A DNA stretch of 64,000 nt from Haladaptatus sp. ZSTT2. GTDB taxonomy: Archaea; Halobacteriota; Halobacteria; Halobacteriales; Halococcaceae. The stretch lies in NCBI RefSeq assembly GCF_037081775.1, contig NZ_JBAMHQ010000001.1, positions 434,001 to 498,000 of the forward strand. Reading direction: 5' to 3'. Made by a program: the position numbers and the translations under genes. The notes under the pieces were generated by a model that saw only the letters and a list, made by a program, of their open reading frames with translations, made no database searches and was not told the origin of the DNA. This document shows positions 34,524-43,064 of the stretch, in pieces. Positions within the stretch are counted from its first letter, which is position 1. The number at the start of each line of letters is the position of its first letter.

Positions 34524-35089
34524 CGCAGGCGACGGGCTGTAAACACCAGCCAGAGGGCGAACACGCACGCGCCGATGAACTCGGGGACCGCAAGCCCGCC
34601 GCGCGTCAGCGGGCCTTGGGCGACCCAGACCAGCCACGTCATGATGTTTGCGATGCCGAGCCAGATGCTCACCAATCCGCGTCGCGGCGTGCCTGCGAGC
34701 ACCGACCCGGAGCCGTGAATCCAGAGGGCGAGCGTCGTGAACAGATAAAACGAGAGCGCGGCGGGGAAGTGGTAGGTCGTTCCCATCGGAAACACGCCGA
34801 CGAGAAACAGGCCAGCCAGCGCGAGTGAGAGAAGGAGGACGCCGACGTGCTGGAGGCGGTGTACACTCCTGCGAAAGGCCACGACGAGAAATGGGATGGC
34901 AAGGAGACTCCCGAGCATCAAGCCGCCGTTGAACAGCCACGCGGTTTCTGCGCCCATCGCACCGAGATTAGAGAGCGCGCTGCCCGACCACGTAAACGTC
35001 GGAGAGATGACCGTGCCGAGTAGAATGGCTCCGAGGGTAACCGTGGGAGCGAGAACTCCTGCTAAGCCGCCGACTCGCTCTGTTTGCAT
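34520..35089 (-). CDS. DUF998 family membrane protein
   Basis: 189-residue integral membrane protein with about six hydrophobic segments. FTWSGSALSNLGAMGAETAWLFN near residue 35, LFLVGVFPMGTTYHFPAALSF near 100, and the C-terminal TRRGLVSIWLGIANIMTWLVW match the DUF998 pattern (SxLG and PMGxxxxxH). The function is unknown. It ends four bases inside the convergent potassium channel stop region and starts 39 bp after the DUF3179 gene's end. Confidence 0.8.
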   Translation of the reverse strand: MQTERVGGLAGVLAPTVTLGAILLGTVISPTFTWSGSALSNLGAMGAETAWLFNGGLMLGSLLAIPFLVVAFRRSVHRLQHVGVLLLSLALAGLFLVGVFPMGTTYHFPAALSFYLFTTLALWIHGSGSVLAGTPRRGLVSIWLGIANIMTWLVWVAQGPLTRGGLAVPEFIGACVFALWLVFTARRLR

Positions 35090-35128
35090 ACGTATTCGAG
35101 ATGATGATTCGAGAAAAAGCTGCTGGTG

Positions 35129-36259
35129 TCAACCGGTGTAGATGTCCGTCTCTGGGTTGAACGTCGCCCACGCGAACCAGAACAGCGGCGACACGTCGTT
35201 TGCCCGCGCTAGGTGGGTTCCTACGTGGGGGCCGTCGATGGCGACGCCGGTCGCCAACTGCCAGCGCGAGCCACCGCCGGTCATCTCGTCCGGCTCGCCC
35301 GGCGCGAACGTCAGCACGTCCTCACCAATCGTCCGGTCGTAGGCGACCAGCGACCCGTCTGTGAGGGCGGCGACCACCACCGGCCGCGAGCCGACCGTGT
35401 CGTTTACGACGTGGGCCCCGTCGAGTTCTGCGAACGGATAGGCACGCGCCGTCGTGCCGTCAGTAATACCGATGACGAGCGTTTTCGGGTGCAGCCGGTC
35501 GTCTTCGAACTCGGTGAAGCCAATCCCAATCTGGTCTGAGTCGCCGTAGGAGGCGTATGGATTCCGCGTGTAGTCACGCGAGGTCTCTCCAACGACGGTT
35601 CCGGAAAACGGTGGCGGTAAGAGCACGACCGTCTCTGGATGGCTTGCCTGCCACGCTCCCCACGTCGTGAGTGACGACGGCGTGAGTGTGAGTGCCTCAC
35701 CGGTTCGCTCGCCGGAAATCGCCGTGGCGAGCAACTGACTCCAGAGGCTGTCTGTTTTCTCGTCGTACATCACGAGGTCTGCGTTCCAGAGGAGGCCAGA
35801 CACGCCGAAGGTGGTCACGTCTCCATCGACAGTGCGCTCTGCGGTGAGGCCGCTTCCACAGAGTGGACAGTAGGTGACGAGCAACGGCCCGTCGAACTCG
35901 TCGTTGACTATCTCGTGCCAGTTCAGAATCTTGAGTGGGTAGGCGCGCGCCTTGCCGTTTCGCTCGACGCCGATTACGCGGTCGTCGGGCGAGAGTCGGG
36001 GACGTGCGGTGTAATCACCGACGAGCCTGCTCCGAACAGGGAGTTCGACATCCTCCCAGTCCGCGCCAAAGGCGGGGTCGACGATCGCCGGGATGGCGTC
36101 TTTTGGCGCGCCACGATTCAACTCAGCTTCGGGAACCGGGAGCGTGAATCCCTCCGGCGTTTGGGTCGGCTGGGTTGGCGAACCGCTGTCACCACTCGTA
36201 CACCCAGCCAGCCCGACGAGGCTGGCTGTGGCAATCGTGAGATAGCGCCGCCGGTTCAT
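35129..36259 (-). CDS. DUF3179 lipoprotein
   Basis: 376-residue exported protein. MNRRRYLTIATASLVGLAGC is a Tat-type lipoprotein signal with lipobox LAGC. The body matches DUF3179: DDRVIGVERNGKARAYPLKI followed by LNWHEIVND, LVTYCPLCGSGLTAERTVDG, GLLWNADLVMYDEKTDSLWSQ. YCPLCGSG contains a conserved Cys pair that could bind metal or be redox-active. The function of this family is unknown. It is divergent from the TlpA/CcdA pair across about 100 bp, so a role in extracytoplasmic thiol chemistry is possible. Confidence 0.85.
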   Translation of the reverse strand: MNRRRYLTIATASLVGLAGCTSGDSGSPTQPTQTPEGFTLPVPEAELNRGAPKDAIPAIVDPAFGADWEDVELPVRSRLVGDYTARPRLSPDDRVIGVERNGKARAYPLKILNWHEIVNDEFDGPLLVTYCPLCGSGLTAERTVDGDVTTFGVSGLLWNADLVMYDEKTDSLWSQLLATAISGERTGEALTLTPSSLTTWGAWQASHPETVVLLPPPFSGTVVGETSRDYTRNPYASYGDSDQIGIGFTEFEDDRLHPKTLVIGITDGTTARAYPFAELDGAHVVNDTVGSRPVVVAALTDGSLVAYDRTIGEDVLTFAPGEPDEMTGGGSRWQLATGVAIDGPHVGTHLARANDVSPLFWFAWATFNPETDIYTG

Positions 36260-36358
36260 GCCATCCGTTGGCTCGCACCCGATTAAGCCCCCACGGGGTT
36301 GTGTGACCATTGCTCACAAACGCCATACCGACTTCTCCCCAGCCTCCTACGTTCAAGT

Positions 36359-36844
36359 ATGGGCTCCACCCGGAGACGGTTCCTCGGCGTGTCTGCGTTC
36401 GCCGTGGCGAGTGGTTTCGCCGGGTGTACAAACGCGACTACGCCACAAGAACTGACGGTCGAAACGCTTGACGACGGGGTAGTACAGGTTCAACCCCGTG
36501 ACCGCCCAGTGTTGCTCGATTTCTTCGCAACGTGGTGTGCGCCGTGTAAGCCACAGATGAGCGACCTCGGTGAGATTCGCGCCCGCTATGGCCCAGACCG
36601 GCTCCACATGCTCTCGGTCACGTGGGAGCTCGACGAAGCAGCCGTCCGCGGCTTCTGGGAGGAGTATCGTGGATCGTGGCCGGTTGCGATGGACCCCGCG
36701 GTTACGACAGGCGAGCACTACGGCGTCCAGAATCTCCCGACCCTGCTCGTGTTCACACCCGAAGGAGACGAGGTGTGGCGACACGTCGGCCTCGCGGGCC
36801 TGTCGACAATCGAGGACGCCATCTCTCGCGCTGGAGTCGAGTGA
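36359..36844 (+). CDS. TlpA-like thioredoxin-fold lipoprotein
   Basis: 161-residue exported thiol-disulfide protein. The N-terminus STRRRFLGVSAFAVASGFAG plus Cys23 is a Tat-type lipoprotein signal. The thioredoxin fold has DFFATWCAPCKPQMSDL with Cys60/Cys63 and the cis-Pro loop VQNLPTLLVFTPEG. It would reduce or exchange disulfides outside the membrane, as for cytochrome maturation. The stop codon overlaps by one base with the ATG of the following CcdA gene (TGATG), so it is supplied with electrons by that partner. Confidence 0.92.
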   Translation: MGSTRRRFLGVSAFAVASGFAGCTNATTPQELTVETLDDGVVQVQPRDRPVLLDFFATWCAPCKPQMSDLGEIRARYGPDRLHMLSVTWELDEAAVRGFWEEYRGSWPVAMDPAVTTGEHYGVQNLPTLLVFTPEGDEVWRHVGLAGLSTIEDAISRAGVE

Positions 36845-37548
36845 TGGTCGATGACCTCCGTCTCGGCTTTGCGTTCACCGCAGGCGTGCTCACCTTCTTC
36901 GCGCCGTGTTCGTATCCGCTGTTGCCGGGCTACGTGGCGTATTATCTCGGCACCACGTCGGCTGACGAGCGACCCGTGGGAACCCGATTGTCACGTGCGC
37001 TCGTCGTTGGCCTGCTCGTGAGCGTTGGCTTCTTTCTTGTCTACGCCGCGCTCGTCGGTCTCGTGCTCGCGGTGGGGACACGCGCGTTCACCAACATCAG
37101 CGTCCTCGAACTGGTCGTCGGGACGCTGTTGATTCTCCTCGGCGGCGCGATGGCACTCGACCGAACGCCATCGTTCCTCCACGTCACCATCGAACTCCCC
37201 GAACGAAACCGGTCAGGAGCGGGCTTCGTCCTCTTTGGCGTGGTGTACGCCGCCGCGGCGGCGGGATGTACTGCGCCGCTGTTCATCGCGGTTGCGTTGT
37301 CTTCGCTTGCCGCTGGGCCGACAACGGCGCTCGCCACCCTCGGGGCCTACGCCGCAGGCATGAGCCTGCTCATGATTCTCGTCACCGTGCTCGCGGCGCT
37401 CGGGCGACAGGCGCTACTCACCAGACTGTCACAGAACGCCGGGCGAGTCACGCGCGCCGCTGGTGTCTTGCTCGTGCTCGCCGGACTCGTTCAGATTTAT
37501 CTGTTCCTCGTCGCCTTCGACGGGCTTCGACTCCTCGGATTCGGGTGA
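36844..37548 (+). CDS. ccdA: CcdA-type cytochrome c biogenesis/thiol-disulfide membrane protein
   Basis: 234-residue membrane protein with about six transmembrane segments of the CcdA/DsbD family. It has FFAPCSYPLLPGYVAYYLG near the first membrane segment and AAAAAGCTAPLFIAVALSSL near residue 140, giving the two membrane-embedded cysteines that relay electrons from cytoplasmic thioredoxin to the outside. The ATG at 36844 overlaps the stop of the TlpA-like gene. The pair forms an extracytoplasmic thiol-reduction system. A longer in-frame N-terminus is not used because it lies inside tlpA. Confidence 0.9.
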   Translation: MVDDLRLGFAFTAGVLTFFAPCSYPLLPGYVAYYLGTTSADERPVGTRLSRALVVGLLVSVGFFLVYAALVGLVLAVGTRAFTNISVLELVVGTLLILLGGAMALDRTPSFLHVTIELPERNRSGAGFVLFGVVYAAAAAGCTAPLFIAVALSSLAAGPTTALATLGAYAAGMSLLMILVTVLAALGRQALLTRLSQNAGRVTRAAGVLLVLAGLVQIYLFLVAFDGLRLLGFG

Positions 37549-39000
37549 TTAGCGAACCGACCGCCGCGCCACGAGCGACTGGTGGAAGCGGTCTGCGACC
37601 GTCTCTCTGAGCGTCATCGCCGTCTGTTCGTCGATATCCACAGCCCGCGCGTTCGCGCCCATGATGCTTCGCCCGCCCGCGGTATCGACGCTCAACGTGG
37701 CAAGGTCGCGTCGGCGCTGGAAAATCGTCTCGCTGGTCGCCACCGTCTGGACGCGGTAGTACGGGACGATTTTCGTGGTGCGCACCCAGAACCCGGCCCG
37801 CGTTATCACGTAGTCGTCGGTGAGTGCGTAGCCCAGATTTTTCCACTGGTAGTGCGCCGCGACGGGAGTAAGGACGACGCCCACGAGTGGCACCCACCAC
37901 GCGATGTCGAAGGCGAAAAACTGCACAGCGGCGTACAATAGCCCGGTCGCCACGAGGAGCACGAGCGTATAGCGCACCGTATAGCGTTCGCGGGCGCGTT
38001 TTGGCGGGCGTTCGAAGCTGGGCGTGCCGAACGGTTCGATAGTCTGTGCGAGCGAGTAAACGCGCTCGGTGGGAGCGAGTGGAATCGCCGCCTCGGAGCC
38101 CCCGCCTGCGCCCTGGCCGGGTGCGTAGCCTGCCGTCTCGACGCCGAGACTCGCGTGCGAGACGAACCGCTGGAGGACGTTTTCGCGTATCGTGAGCGCC
38201 TGTACCTTATCGAGCGGAATCGTGCCGTTGTACCGCTGGAGGAGCCCGCGCTCGTAGCGCAGGTCGCCGTTCGCCCGCGTGAGGCGAAACCCGTAGTAGT
38301 TGGCAACCGCCGCTGCGCCGCTCGTCACGACGGAGAGGAGAATGAGCGCGACGACCCCGAGTGGGGCGGCGAGGATGAAGCCGGTAACCGGGTCCGTGAG
38401 GACGAAGCGCGACACAGTCGGCGCGACGACCGGAACTGCGAGACTGAGCAGTGGGACGAAGCGTAAATCGAGCGAGACAAACGCGAGCAGCGCAAGCTCT
38501 CGGGATGTAATTTCGTAGAGCAGCGCCGTTTCCTCGGGTGGTTCGTCTTCGGCCGCCTCACCGCGCTTGAGTCGGGCAACGTCGTCTACGAGCCTGCTGG
38601 CTGCGGCCGTGGTTACGTACTGGAGGGTTGCTTCGGTCGAACTCCCGCCGGCGGTTTCGACGCGCACCTCCGCGATGTCGAGCGCGCGCTGGAACAGATT
38701 TTGGTGGACATCGACGTTCTGGATGCGCCGAAGGGGGATTTCGCGGTTCGTCCGTGAGAGCACGCCAGAGGTAATATCGAGTGAGTCTGCGGTGAGCGTG
38801 TACTCGAATCGCTGGTAGTAGCGCACCTGATACCCGACGAGGAGCGCACCGCCGAGCACCAACAGGCCACCGAGCGTGGCGATGCCAACGTCCATGCCGA
38901 ACATCGACGCAGAGCCAAAGCCAGCGAAGATGAGCACCCACACGAGTCCCCCGGCGAACCGCGCGAGGCGGTAGGGAATCGAGAGCGGGCTGAGTTTCAT
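37549..39000 (-). CDS. Membrane PH-domain protein (YdbT-like)
   Basis: 483-residue membrane protein with repeated bacterial PH (bPH2, YdbS/YdbT) domains. Each copy follows a pair of membrane segments and has the pattern LTADSLDITSGVLSRTNREIP with RRIQNVDVHQNLFQRAL, LRYERGLLQRYNGTIPLDKV with QALTIRENVLQRF, and ITRAGFWVRTTKIVPYYRV with QTVATSETIFQRR. Three domains are thus visible at about 65-130, 240-300 and 400-465. Function is unknown; likely in the membrane and possibly in stress tolerance. It overlaps the upstream small PH gene by four bases (ATGA). Confidence 0.85.
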   Translation of the reverse strand: MKLSPLSIPYRLARFAGGLVWVLIFAGFGSASMFGMDVGIATLGGLLVLGGALLVGYQVRYYQRFEYTLTADSLDITSGVLSRTNREIPLRRIQNVDVHQNLFQRALDIAEVRVETAGGSSTEATLQYVTTAAASRLVDDVARLKRGEAAEDEPPEETALLYEITSRELALLAFVSLDLRFVPLLSLAVPVVAPTVSRFVLTDPVTGFILAAPLGVVALILLSVVTSGAAAVANYYGFRLTRANGDLRYERGLLQRYNGTIPLDKVQALTIRENVLQRFVSHASLGVETAGYAPGQGAGGGSEAAIPLAPTERVYSLAQTIEPFGTPSFERPPKRARERYTVRYTLVLLVATGLLYAAVQFFAFDIAWWVPLVGVVLTPVAAHYQWKNLGYALTDDYVITRAGFWVRTTKIVPYYRVQTVATSETIFQRRRDLATLSVDTAGGRSIMGANARAVDIDEQTAMTLRETVADRFHQSLVARRSVR

Positions 39001-39491
39001 ACGGCGTCCTCGGGTTCTGCGTCGATGGCGAGTTCTTTGAGCTGGTCTTGGAGGCTATCCGCGCCGTCGGGGGTGAGGCCAGGAATCGTCACGTCCGCCC
39101 CGCGCGACCCGGCGGTGTACACCACGGCGGTTGCGAGGCCCACGAGGCGTTCGAGTGGGCCGCGCCGGGCGTCTACGTGCTGGACGCGGACGAACGGTAC
39201 CACCGTGTTCACGCGGGTGAACACGCCGCGTTCTAAGTAGAGATAGTCGTCGTACAGCGCAAAGCGCCAGCGCCGGTAGCGCGCAACCGCGAGGAGGCTG
39301 CCAACGAGCGCGAGAACGACGAACACCCCACCACCGAGGAAGAGAGCTTGCGGCGAAAAGCCGTTTACAAACGTCGCGGCAGCGACAGCGACACCGCCGA
39401 AAAAGAGGGCACCGACGAGTGCCTGTCCAATCCAGAGCACCTGAACGCGCCCGTGGAGGCGGTGAAGCATTCGACCAGTGTCAGATTCCAT
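38997..39491 (-). CDS. Membrane PH-domain protein (YdbS-like)
   Basis: 164-residue partner of the following gene. Two membrane segments (about 20-38 and 46-64) precede a single bPH2 domain (DDYLYLERGVFTRVNTVVPF, VRVQHVDARRGPLERLVGLA). The ATG at 39491 (MESDTGRMLHRLHGRVQ) puts the protein at family length; an extra 24 upstream codons are less likely. YdbS/YdbT pairs are widespread and of unknown function. Confidence 0.85.
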   Translation of the reverse strand: MESDTGRMLHRLHGRVQVLWIGQALVGALFFGGVAVAAATFVNGFSPQALFLGGGVFVVLALVGSLLAVARYRRWRFALYDDYLYLERGVFTRVNTVVPFVRVQHVDARRGPLERLVGLATAVVYTAGSRGADVTIPGLTPDGADSLQDQLKELAIDAEPEDAV

Positions 39492-39654
39492 TGGTGCTGT
39501 GTGGGCCGCCACGGGTGATAAACGTGTGTCCGAGAGCGGTTCACACGCGCGAGCAGTCGGCACAAGCCGTCTCGAACCGGGCGGCCGTAAACCGCCGGTG
39601 AGTGCGGGCGCGTGGAGGACAACACTGAAATTCGCTCGTGCCTATTGATAGCGT

Positions 39655-40119
39655 ATGGCATTGGAGGCTGAGTCACCGGAAGCGCGTGTCACCTATGCGC
39701 GGGTAGACTACCTCTTTCGTATCGGCATCGTCGTCGTCGGCGTCGCCGTCGTCGCGACGACGGTTGTACGAGGGGTCGCGGGGGTGTTCGGCGTCATCCC
39801 GGCGTCGTTTGCCCCGCTCTCGTGGTCGCAGGTGACTGGCGTGAGCGTCGTTGGCTCTGCCGGTGGCGTGTTCGCCTACACGCTACTCGACCGCTATACG
39901 GCCCACCCGCGACGGAATTTCATCGCCGTTGCGGCAGTGATACTCCTGCTTTCGACCGCGCCGTTGTGGATTGCCGGCCGGATGACGGGTGCCACCGTAG
40001 AGAGCGTTCTCGTGCTCGCACTGTTACACCTCGTCGTCGCGGTTGTGACGGTGGGGTTGCTCGTCCGAATGGACCGCGGAATCGGGCGTGTCAACCCAGC
40101 AACTGCAGACGATTCCTGA
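39655..40119 (+). CDS. Four-TM haloarchaeal membrane protein, unknown function
   Basis: 154-residue protein with four hydrophobic segments (about 25-45, 62-80, 90-108, 118-138) and polar ends (MALEAESPEARVTYARVDYL; GRVNPATADDS). No motif I recognise. It lies between the divergent PH-domain gene and the downstream Bat-type regulator, 36 bp apart, with which it may be co-transcribed. Confidence 0.7.
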   Translation: MALEAESPEARVTYARVDYLFRIGIVVVGVAVVATTVVRGVAGVFGVIPASFAPLSWSQVTGVSVVGSAGGVFAYTLLDRYTAHPRRNFIAVAAVILLLSTAPLWIAGRMTGATVESVLVLALLHLVVAVVTVGLLVRMDRGIGRVNPATADDS

Positions 40120-40155
40120 GAAAGTTATTTTCTGTATCCGCGCGATATACCTCCT

Positions 40156-40803
40156 GTGAGTGTTATTGCCGAGTTTACCATCCCGGCGTCAGAATTTAAT
40201 CTCGGACGAGTGTTGCACACCGATGAATCGGTACAAATCGACCTCGAACGGGTCGTCCCCACCTCAGAGGAGATTATGCCCTTCTTCTGGGCGTCCGGCG
40301 GTGATTTAGCCGCGTTCGAACAGTCCGTCAGAGACAGTCCGATTGTCAAAGAGCTAACCCGACTCGATGAAGTTGGCAGTTCGGTGCTGTATCGCGTCGA
40401 GTGGACCGAGTCAATCGAAAGTCTGGTATACGGCATCGCAGAGTCACAGGCCACGATTCTGAAAGCCCACGGCAACGAACGCTGGGCGTTCCACCTCCGC
40501 TTTGGCGACCACGCACACCTCTCTCAGTTCCACGACTACTGTATCGAACACGACATCACGTTCGACCTGACCAGAGTGTACACCCTCGGAGAAACCGAAG
40601 ACGCTTTCGAGTTCGGACTGACGCCCGAACAGCGCGAAACGCTCACCCTCGCCCTCAACCACGGCTACTTCGACGTTCCCCGTGAATCGACGCTCGCAGA
40701 CATCGCAACACAGTTAGACATCACCCAGCAAGCGGTCTCAGAACGGGTTCGACGCGGGACGAAATCCGTCCTCACAGCGGTGTTGTTAGAAGAGCGTACA
40801 TAA
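40156..40803 (+). CDS. Bat-type (HTH_10) transcriptional regulator, GTG start
   Basis: 215-residue regulator with an N-terminal sensor region (VIAEFTIPASEFNLGRVLHT, then EWTESIESLVYGIAESQATIL) and a C-terminal HTH_10 domain (TPEQRETLTLALNHGYFDVP, then IATQLDITQQAVSERVRRG). The start is GTG at 40156; GCGATATAC about 15-25 bp upstream looks like a TATA box for a leaderless message. It is a second Bat-type factor in the window, distinct from the one at 3.5 kb, and sits next to the structured intergenic segment that follows. Confidence 0.85.
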   Translation: MSVIAEFTIPASEFNLGRVLHTDESVQIDLERVVPTSEEIMPFFWASGGDLAAFEQSVRDSPIVKELTRLDEVGSSVLYRVEWTESIESLVYGIAESQATILKAHGNERWAFHLRFGDHAHLSQFHDYCIEHDITFDLTRVYTLGETEDAFEFGLTPEQRETLTLALNHGYFDVPRESTLADIATQLDITQQAVSERVRRGTKSVLTAVLLEERT

Positions 40804-40857
40804 AGTCCCTGAAATAACAAGCAACGCTAGGATAGTCCCTGCCTCAAACCTACAATT

Positions 40858-40998
40858 GTCGGGTACCGTCGTGGCCACTTGCGCCACACTAGGGGTAGCG
40901 TACACCCGACGGATTTGGGGAAAAGGGGCCGCTGTCCGGGGGTCTCCGGGGTCTCAATCCGCGGAGACCCGCGCCTAACCTCTCGGCGCTGGATTTTT
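40858..40998. ncRNA. Candidate structured RNA or elaborate convergent terminator
   Basis: The 200-bp gap between two convergent genes holds consecutive stems: GTCGGGTAC (40858-40866) with GTA-CA-CCCGAC (40900-40910), enclosing GTGGC (40871-40875) with GCCAC (40883-40887); GGGTCTCC (40940-40947) with GGAGACCC (40963-40970); GCGCC (40971-40975) with GGCGC (40985-40989), followed by TTTTT at 40994-40998. No open frame fits. The T-run after the last stem points to plus-strand transcription. Strand and identity are unproven. Confidence 0.4.
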
Positions 40999-41003
40999 GC
41001 TGC

Positions 41004-41978
41004 CTATTCGTGTCCAGCAACCCGCACCGGTTGGTACGGTTCTTCTAAGTAGTCCATGTCACTTTCTGACAGCGAAATGTCGAGCGCAGCGACGGCTTGT
41101 TCTAAGTGTTCGATGCTCGTCGTCCCGATAATCGGCGCGTCAACCCACTCTTTGTGTAACAACCACGCGAGTGAGAGCTGTGCCATCGTGACGCCCTTCT
41201 CGGCTGCGACCTCCTCTACGCGCTCGTTGATGGTGCGGCCACCGCCTTCGAGATAAGGGTGGATGCGTGCATACCGGTCTGATTTCCCACGCGTGGTGCT
41301 TTCGCGTTCCCGGTGTGGGCGGGCGAGGTAGCCCCGGGCGAGCGGACTCCACGGAATCACGCCGACGTTCTCCTTCTCACAGAGCGGGAGCATCTCGCGT
41401 TCCTCCTCGCGGTAGAGCAGGTTGTAGTGGTTTTGCATCGTCACGAAGCGTTCGAGGCCGAGTGCTTCGCTCGTGTGCAGTGACTCTGCGAACTGATGGG
41501 TCCACATCGAACTCGCGCCGATGTACCGGACTTTCTCCCTGCGGACCGCATCTGACAGCGCAGAAAGCGTCACGTCGATTGGCGTGTTGTAGTCCCAGCG
41601 GTGGGTCTGATAGAGGTCGATGGTGTCCATCCCGAGCCGGTCTAAACTCGCGTTCAACTCCTGTTCGATACCCTTTCGCGAGAGGCCACTCGAATTGCGG
41701 TTTTCGTCGTCCATCTCGAAAAAGACCTTCGTCGCGACGACGTTCTCCTCGCGGCGGCCTTCGAGGGCGTTGCCGAGTATGCGCTCTGATTCACCGACCG
41801 AGTACATGTTCGCCGTGTCGAAAAAGTTGATACCGAGGTCGATTGCGCGTTCGATGATGGGGAGGCTGTCGTCCTCTTCTAACACCCAGTCACGCCACTT
41901 CGGGGTGCCGAAACTCATACAGCCAAGACACAGCCGACTGACCTCCATACCCGTCGAGCCGAGGGTGGTATACTCCAT
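41004..41978 (-). CDS. Aldo/keto reductase
   Basis: 324-residue NAD(P)H-dependent aldo/keto reductase (AKR, TIM barrel). The tetrad is visible as Asp and Tyr in FFDTANMYSVGESE, Lys in NVVATKVFF and His in LYQTHRWDY. The C-terminal cofactor loop is PIIGTTSIEHLEQAV. It reduces aldehydes or ketones; substrate not determinable. The start MEYTTLGSTGMEVSRLCLG is typical. It is a single gene, convergent with the structured segment and the Bat-type regulator. Confidence 0.93.
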   Translation of the reverse strand: MEYTTLGSTGMEVSRLCLGCMSFGTPKWRDWVLEEDDSLPIIERAIDLGINFFDTANMYSVGESERILGNALEGRREENVVATKVFFEMDDENRNSSGLSRKGIEQELNASLDRLGMDTIDLYQTHRWDYNTPIDVTLSALSDAVRREKVRYIGASSMWTHQFAESLHTSEALGLERFVTMQNHYNLLYREEEREMLPLCEKENVGVIPWSPLARGYLARPHRERESTTRGKSDRYARIHPYLEGGGRTINERVEEVAAEKGVTMAQLSLAWLLHKEWVDAPIIGTTSIEHLEQAVAALDISLSESDMDYLEEPYQPVRVAGHE

Positions 41979-42008
41979 GCCAACAGCACACAGACCAGAA
42001 CCAAAAAG

Positions 42009-43064
42009 CTACAGTTGGTCTTTGCCCGTTCGGCGCGCGAACTCGCGGAGGAAGCCGAGACAGAGCGCACCGACGACGAGCGCGCCAGCCACGCTGATAA
42101 AAGAGATGGGAGCCGCGCTGTCGATGGCGAGGCGTGCAATCGTCGATGACGGGTGCTCGGGGAGGAACACCAAACTGGCGAAGAACAACAGCAAGCCAGT
42201 CGAATACGCAAGCTGCGACCGTTGTCGGTCGCCAAAGAACAGCGCAATGCCAGCCCCACCGCTCACGACCACCAGCGTGAGCGCGGTGACGAACACGAGC
42301 AGCAACCCGACATCGGAAATCGAGATGCCGTTTACCGTGAGCAACACCAGCCACAGGGCCACCTGCGCGGGCGCAAGGACGACGGCGGCAAACAGCTTGC
42401 CATCGACAATATCGACCAGCGTAATGGGGGCAACCCGCAGAAGTTCGAAGGTTCCGCGCTCGCGCTCTTCGGTGATTGAGTCGACGACGAGCGACCCGCT
42501 GATGAACACCGGCAACAGACAGAGCAGTGGGAGTAAGATGGTGTAGGTGAAGCCGAAGTACGGACTCGCAGACACCTCTGGCGGGAGGTTCACTGGCGTC
42601 GCTGAAAGCTCGTTTTGACGCGCCACCCGCTCTTCGCGTTCGAGCGCTTCGAGTACCTCACGAACCTGTGTGACGATGAGCGTCGTGCGCAGACTGCCTT
42701 TCGGCACGACTGTTTCGACCCCGATGCGGTCGTCATCGCGCTGGTTCGCAAGTAAGAGCGCATCGACACCCCCGTTCTCGAAGGCGCGTTCGGCCTGGTC
42801 GCGGCTCTCGAAAAAGCGCGCCCGGCTTCCGCGTACCGACCGCACGGCATCTTCGACCGACTCGCTTGCATCGCCTGCGACGCCGACGGTGACGATTTGG
42901 CCGTCAGAGACGCTGCCGGGGTCGTACAGCGAGACGAGTCCGACCACCAGAAACGACGAGAACGCCGCGATGAACAGTTGGATGAGCAGTGCGAGGACGA
43001 TGGTTTTCTCGCTCGTTATCGCACCCAACTCCCGGCGCGTGATGGCGAGGCGTGGGTCACCCAA
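42009..43064 (-). CDS. ABC-2 type transporter permease (NatB-like)
   Basis: 351-residue membrane permease. One N-terminal transmembrane segment (TIVLALLIQLFIAAFSSFLV) is followed by an extracytoplasmic domain of about 130 residues (VTVGVAGDASESVEDAV on) and then about five membrane segments, with VDSITEERERGTFELLRVAP, a typical NatB/ABC-2 coupling motif. It overlaps the PrsW-fused permease upstream by eight bases. Likely forms a heterodimeric exporter with it, powered by the ATPase at 44.8-45.7 kb. Confidence 0.87.
   Translation of the reverse strand: MGDPRLAITRRELGAITSEKTIVLALLIQLFIAAFSSFLVVGLVSLYDPGSVSDGQIVTVGVAGDASESVEDAVRSVRGSRARFFESRDQAERAFENGGVDALLLANQRDDDRIGVETVVPKGSLRTTLIVTQVREVLEALEREERVARQNELSATPVNLPPEVSASPYFGFTYTILLPLLCLLPVFISGSLVVDSITEERERGTFELLRVAPITLVDIVDGKLFAAVVLAPAQVALWLVLLTVNGISISDVGLLLVFVTALTLVVVSGGAGIALFFGDRQRSQLAYSTGLLLFFASLVFLPEHPSSTIARLAIDSAAPISFISVAGALVVGALCLGFLREFARRTGKDQL

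Noticed and set aside
40858-40970. tRNA gene in the 40.9 kb structured segment
   Set aside because: A T-loop-like GGTCTCAATCC is present, but no acceptor, D or anticodon arm can be formed around it.
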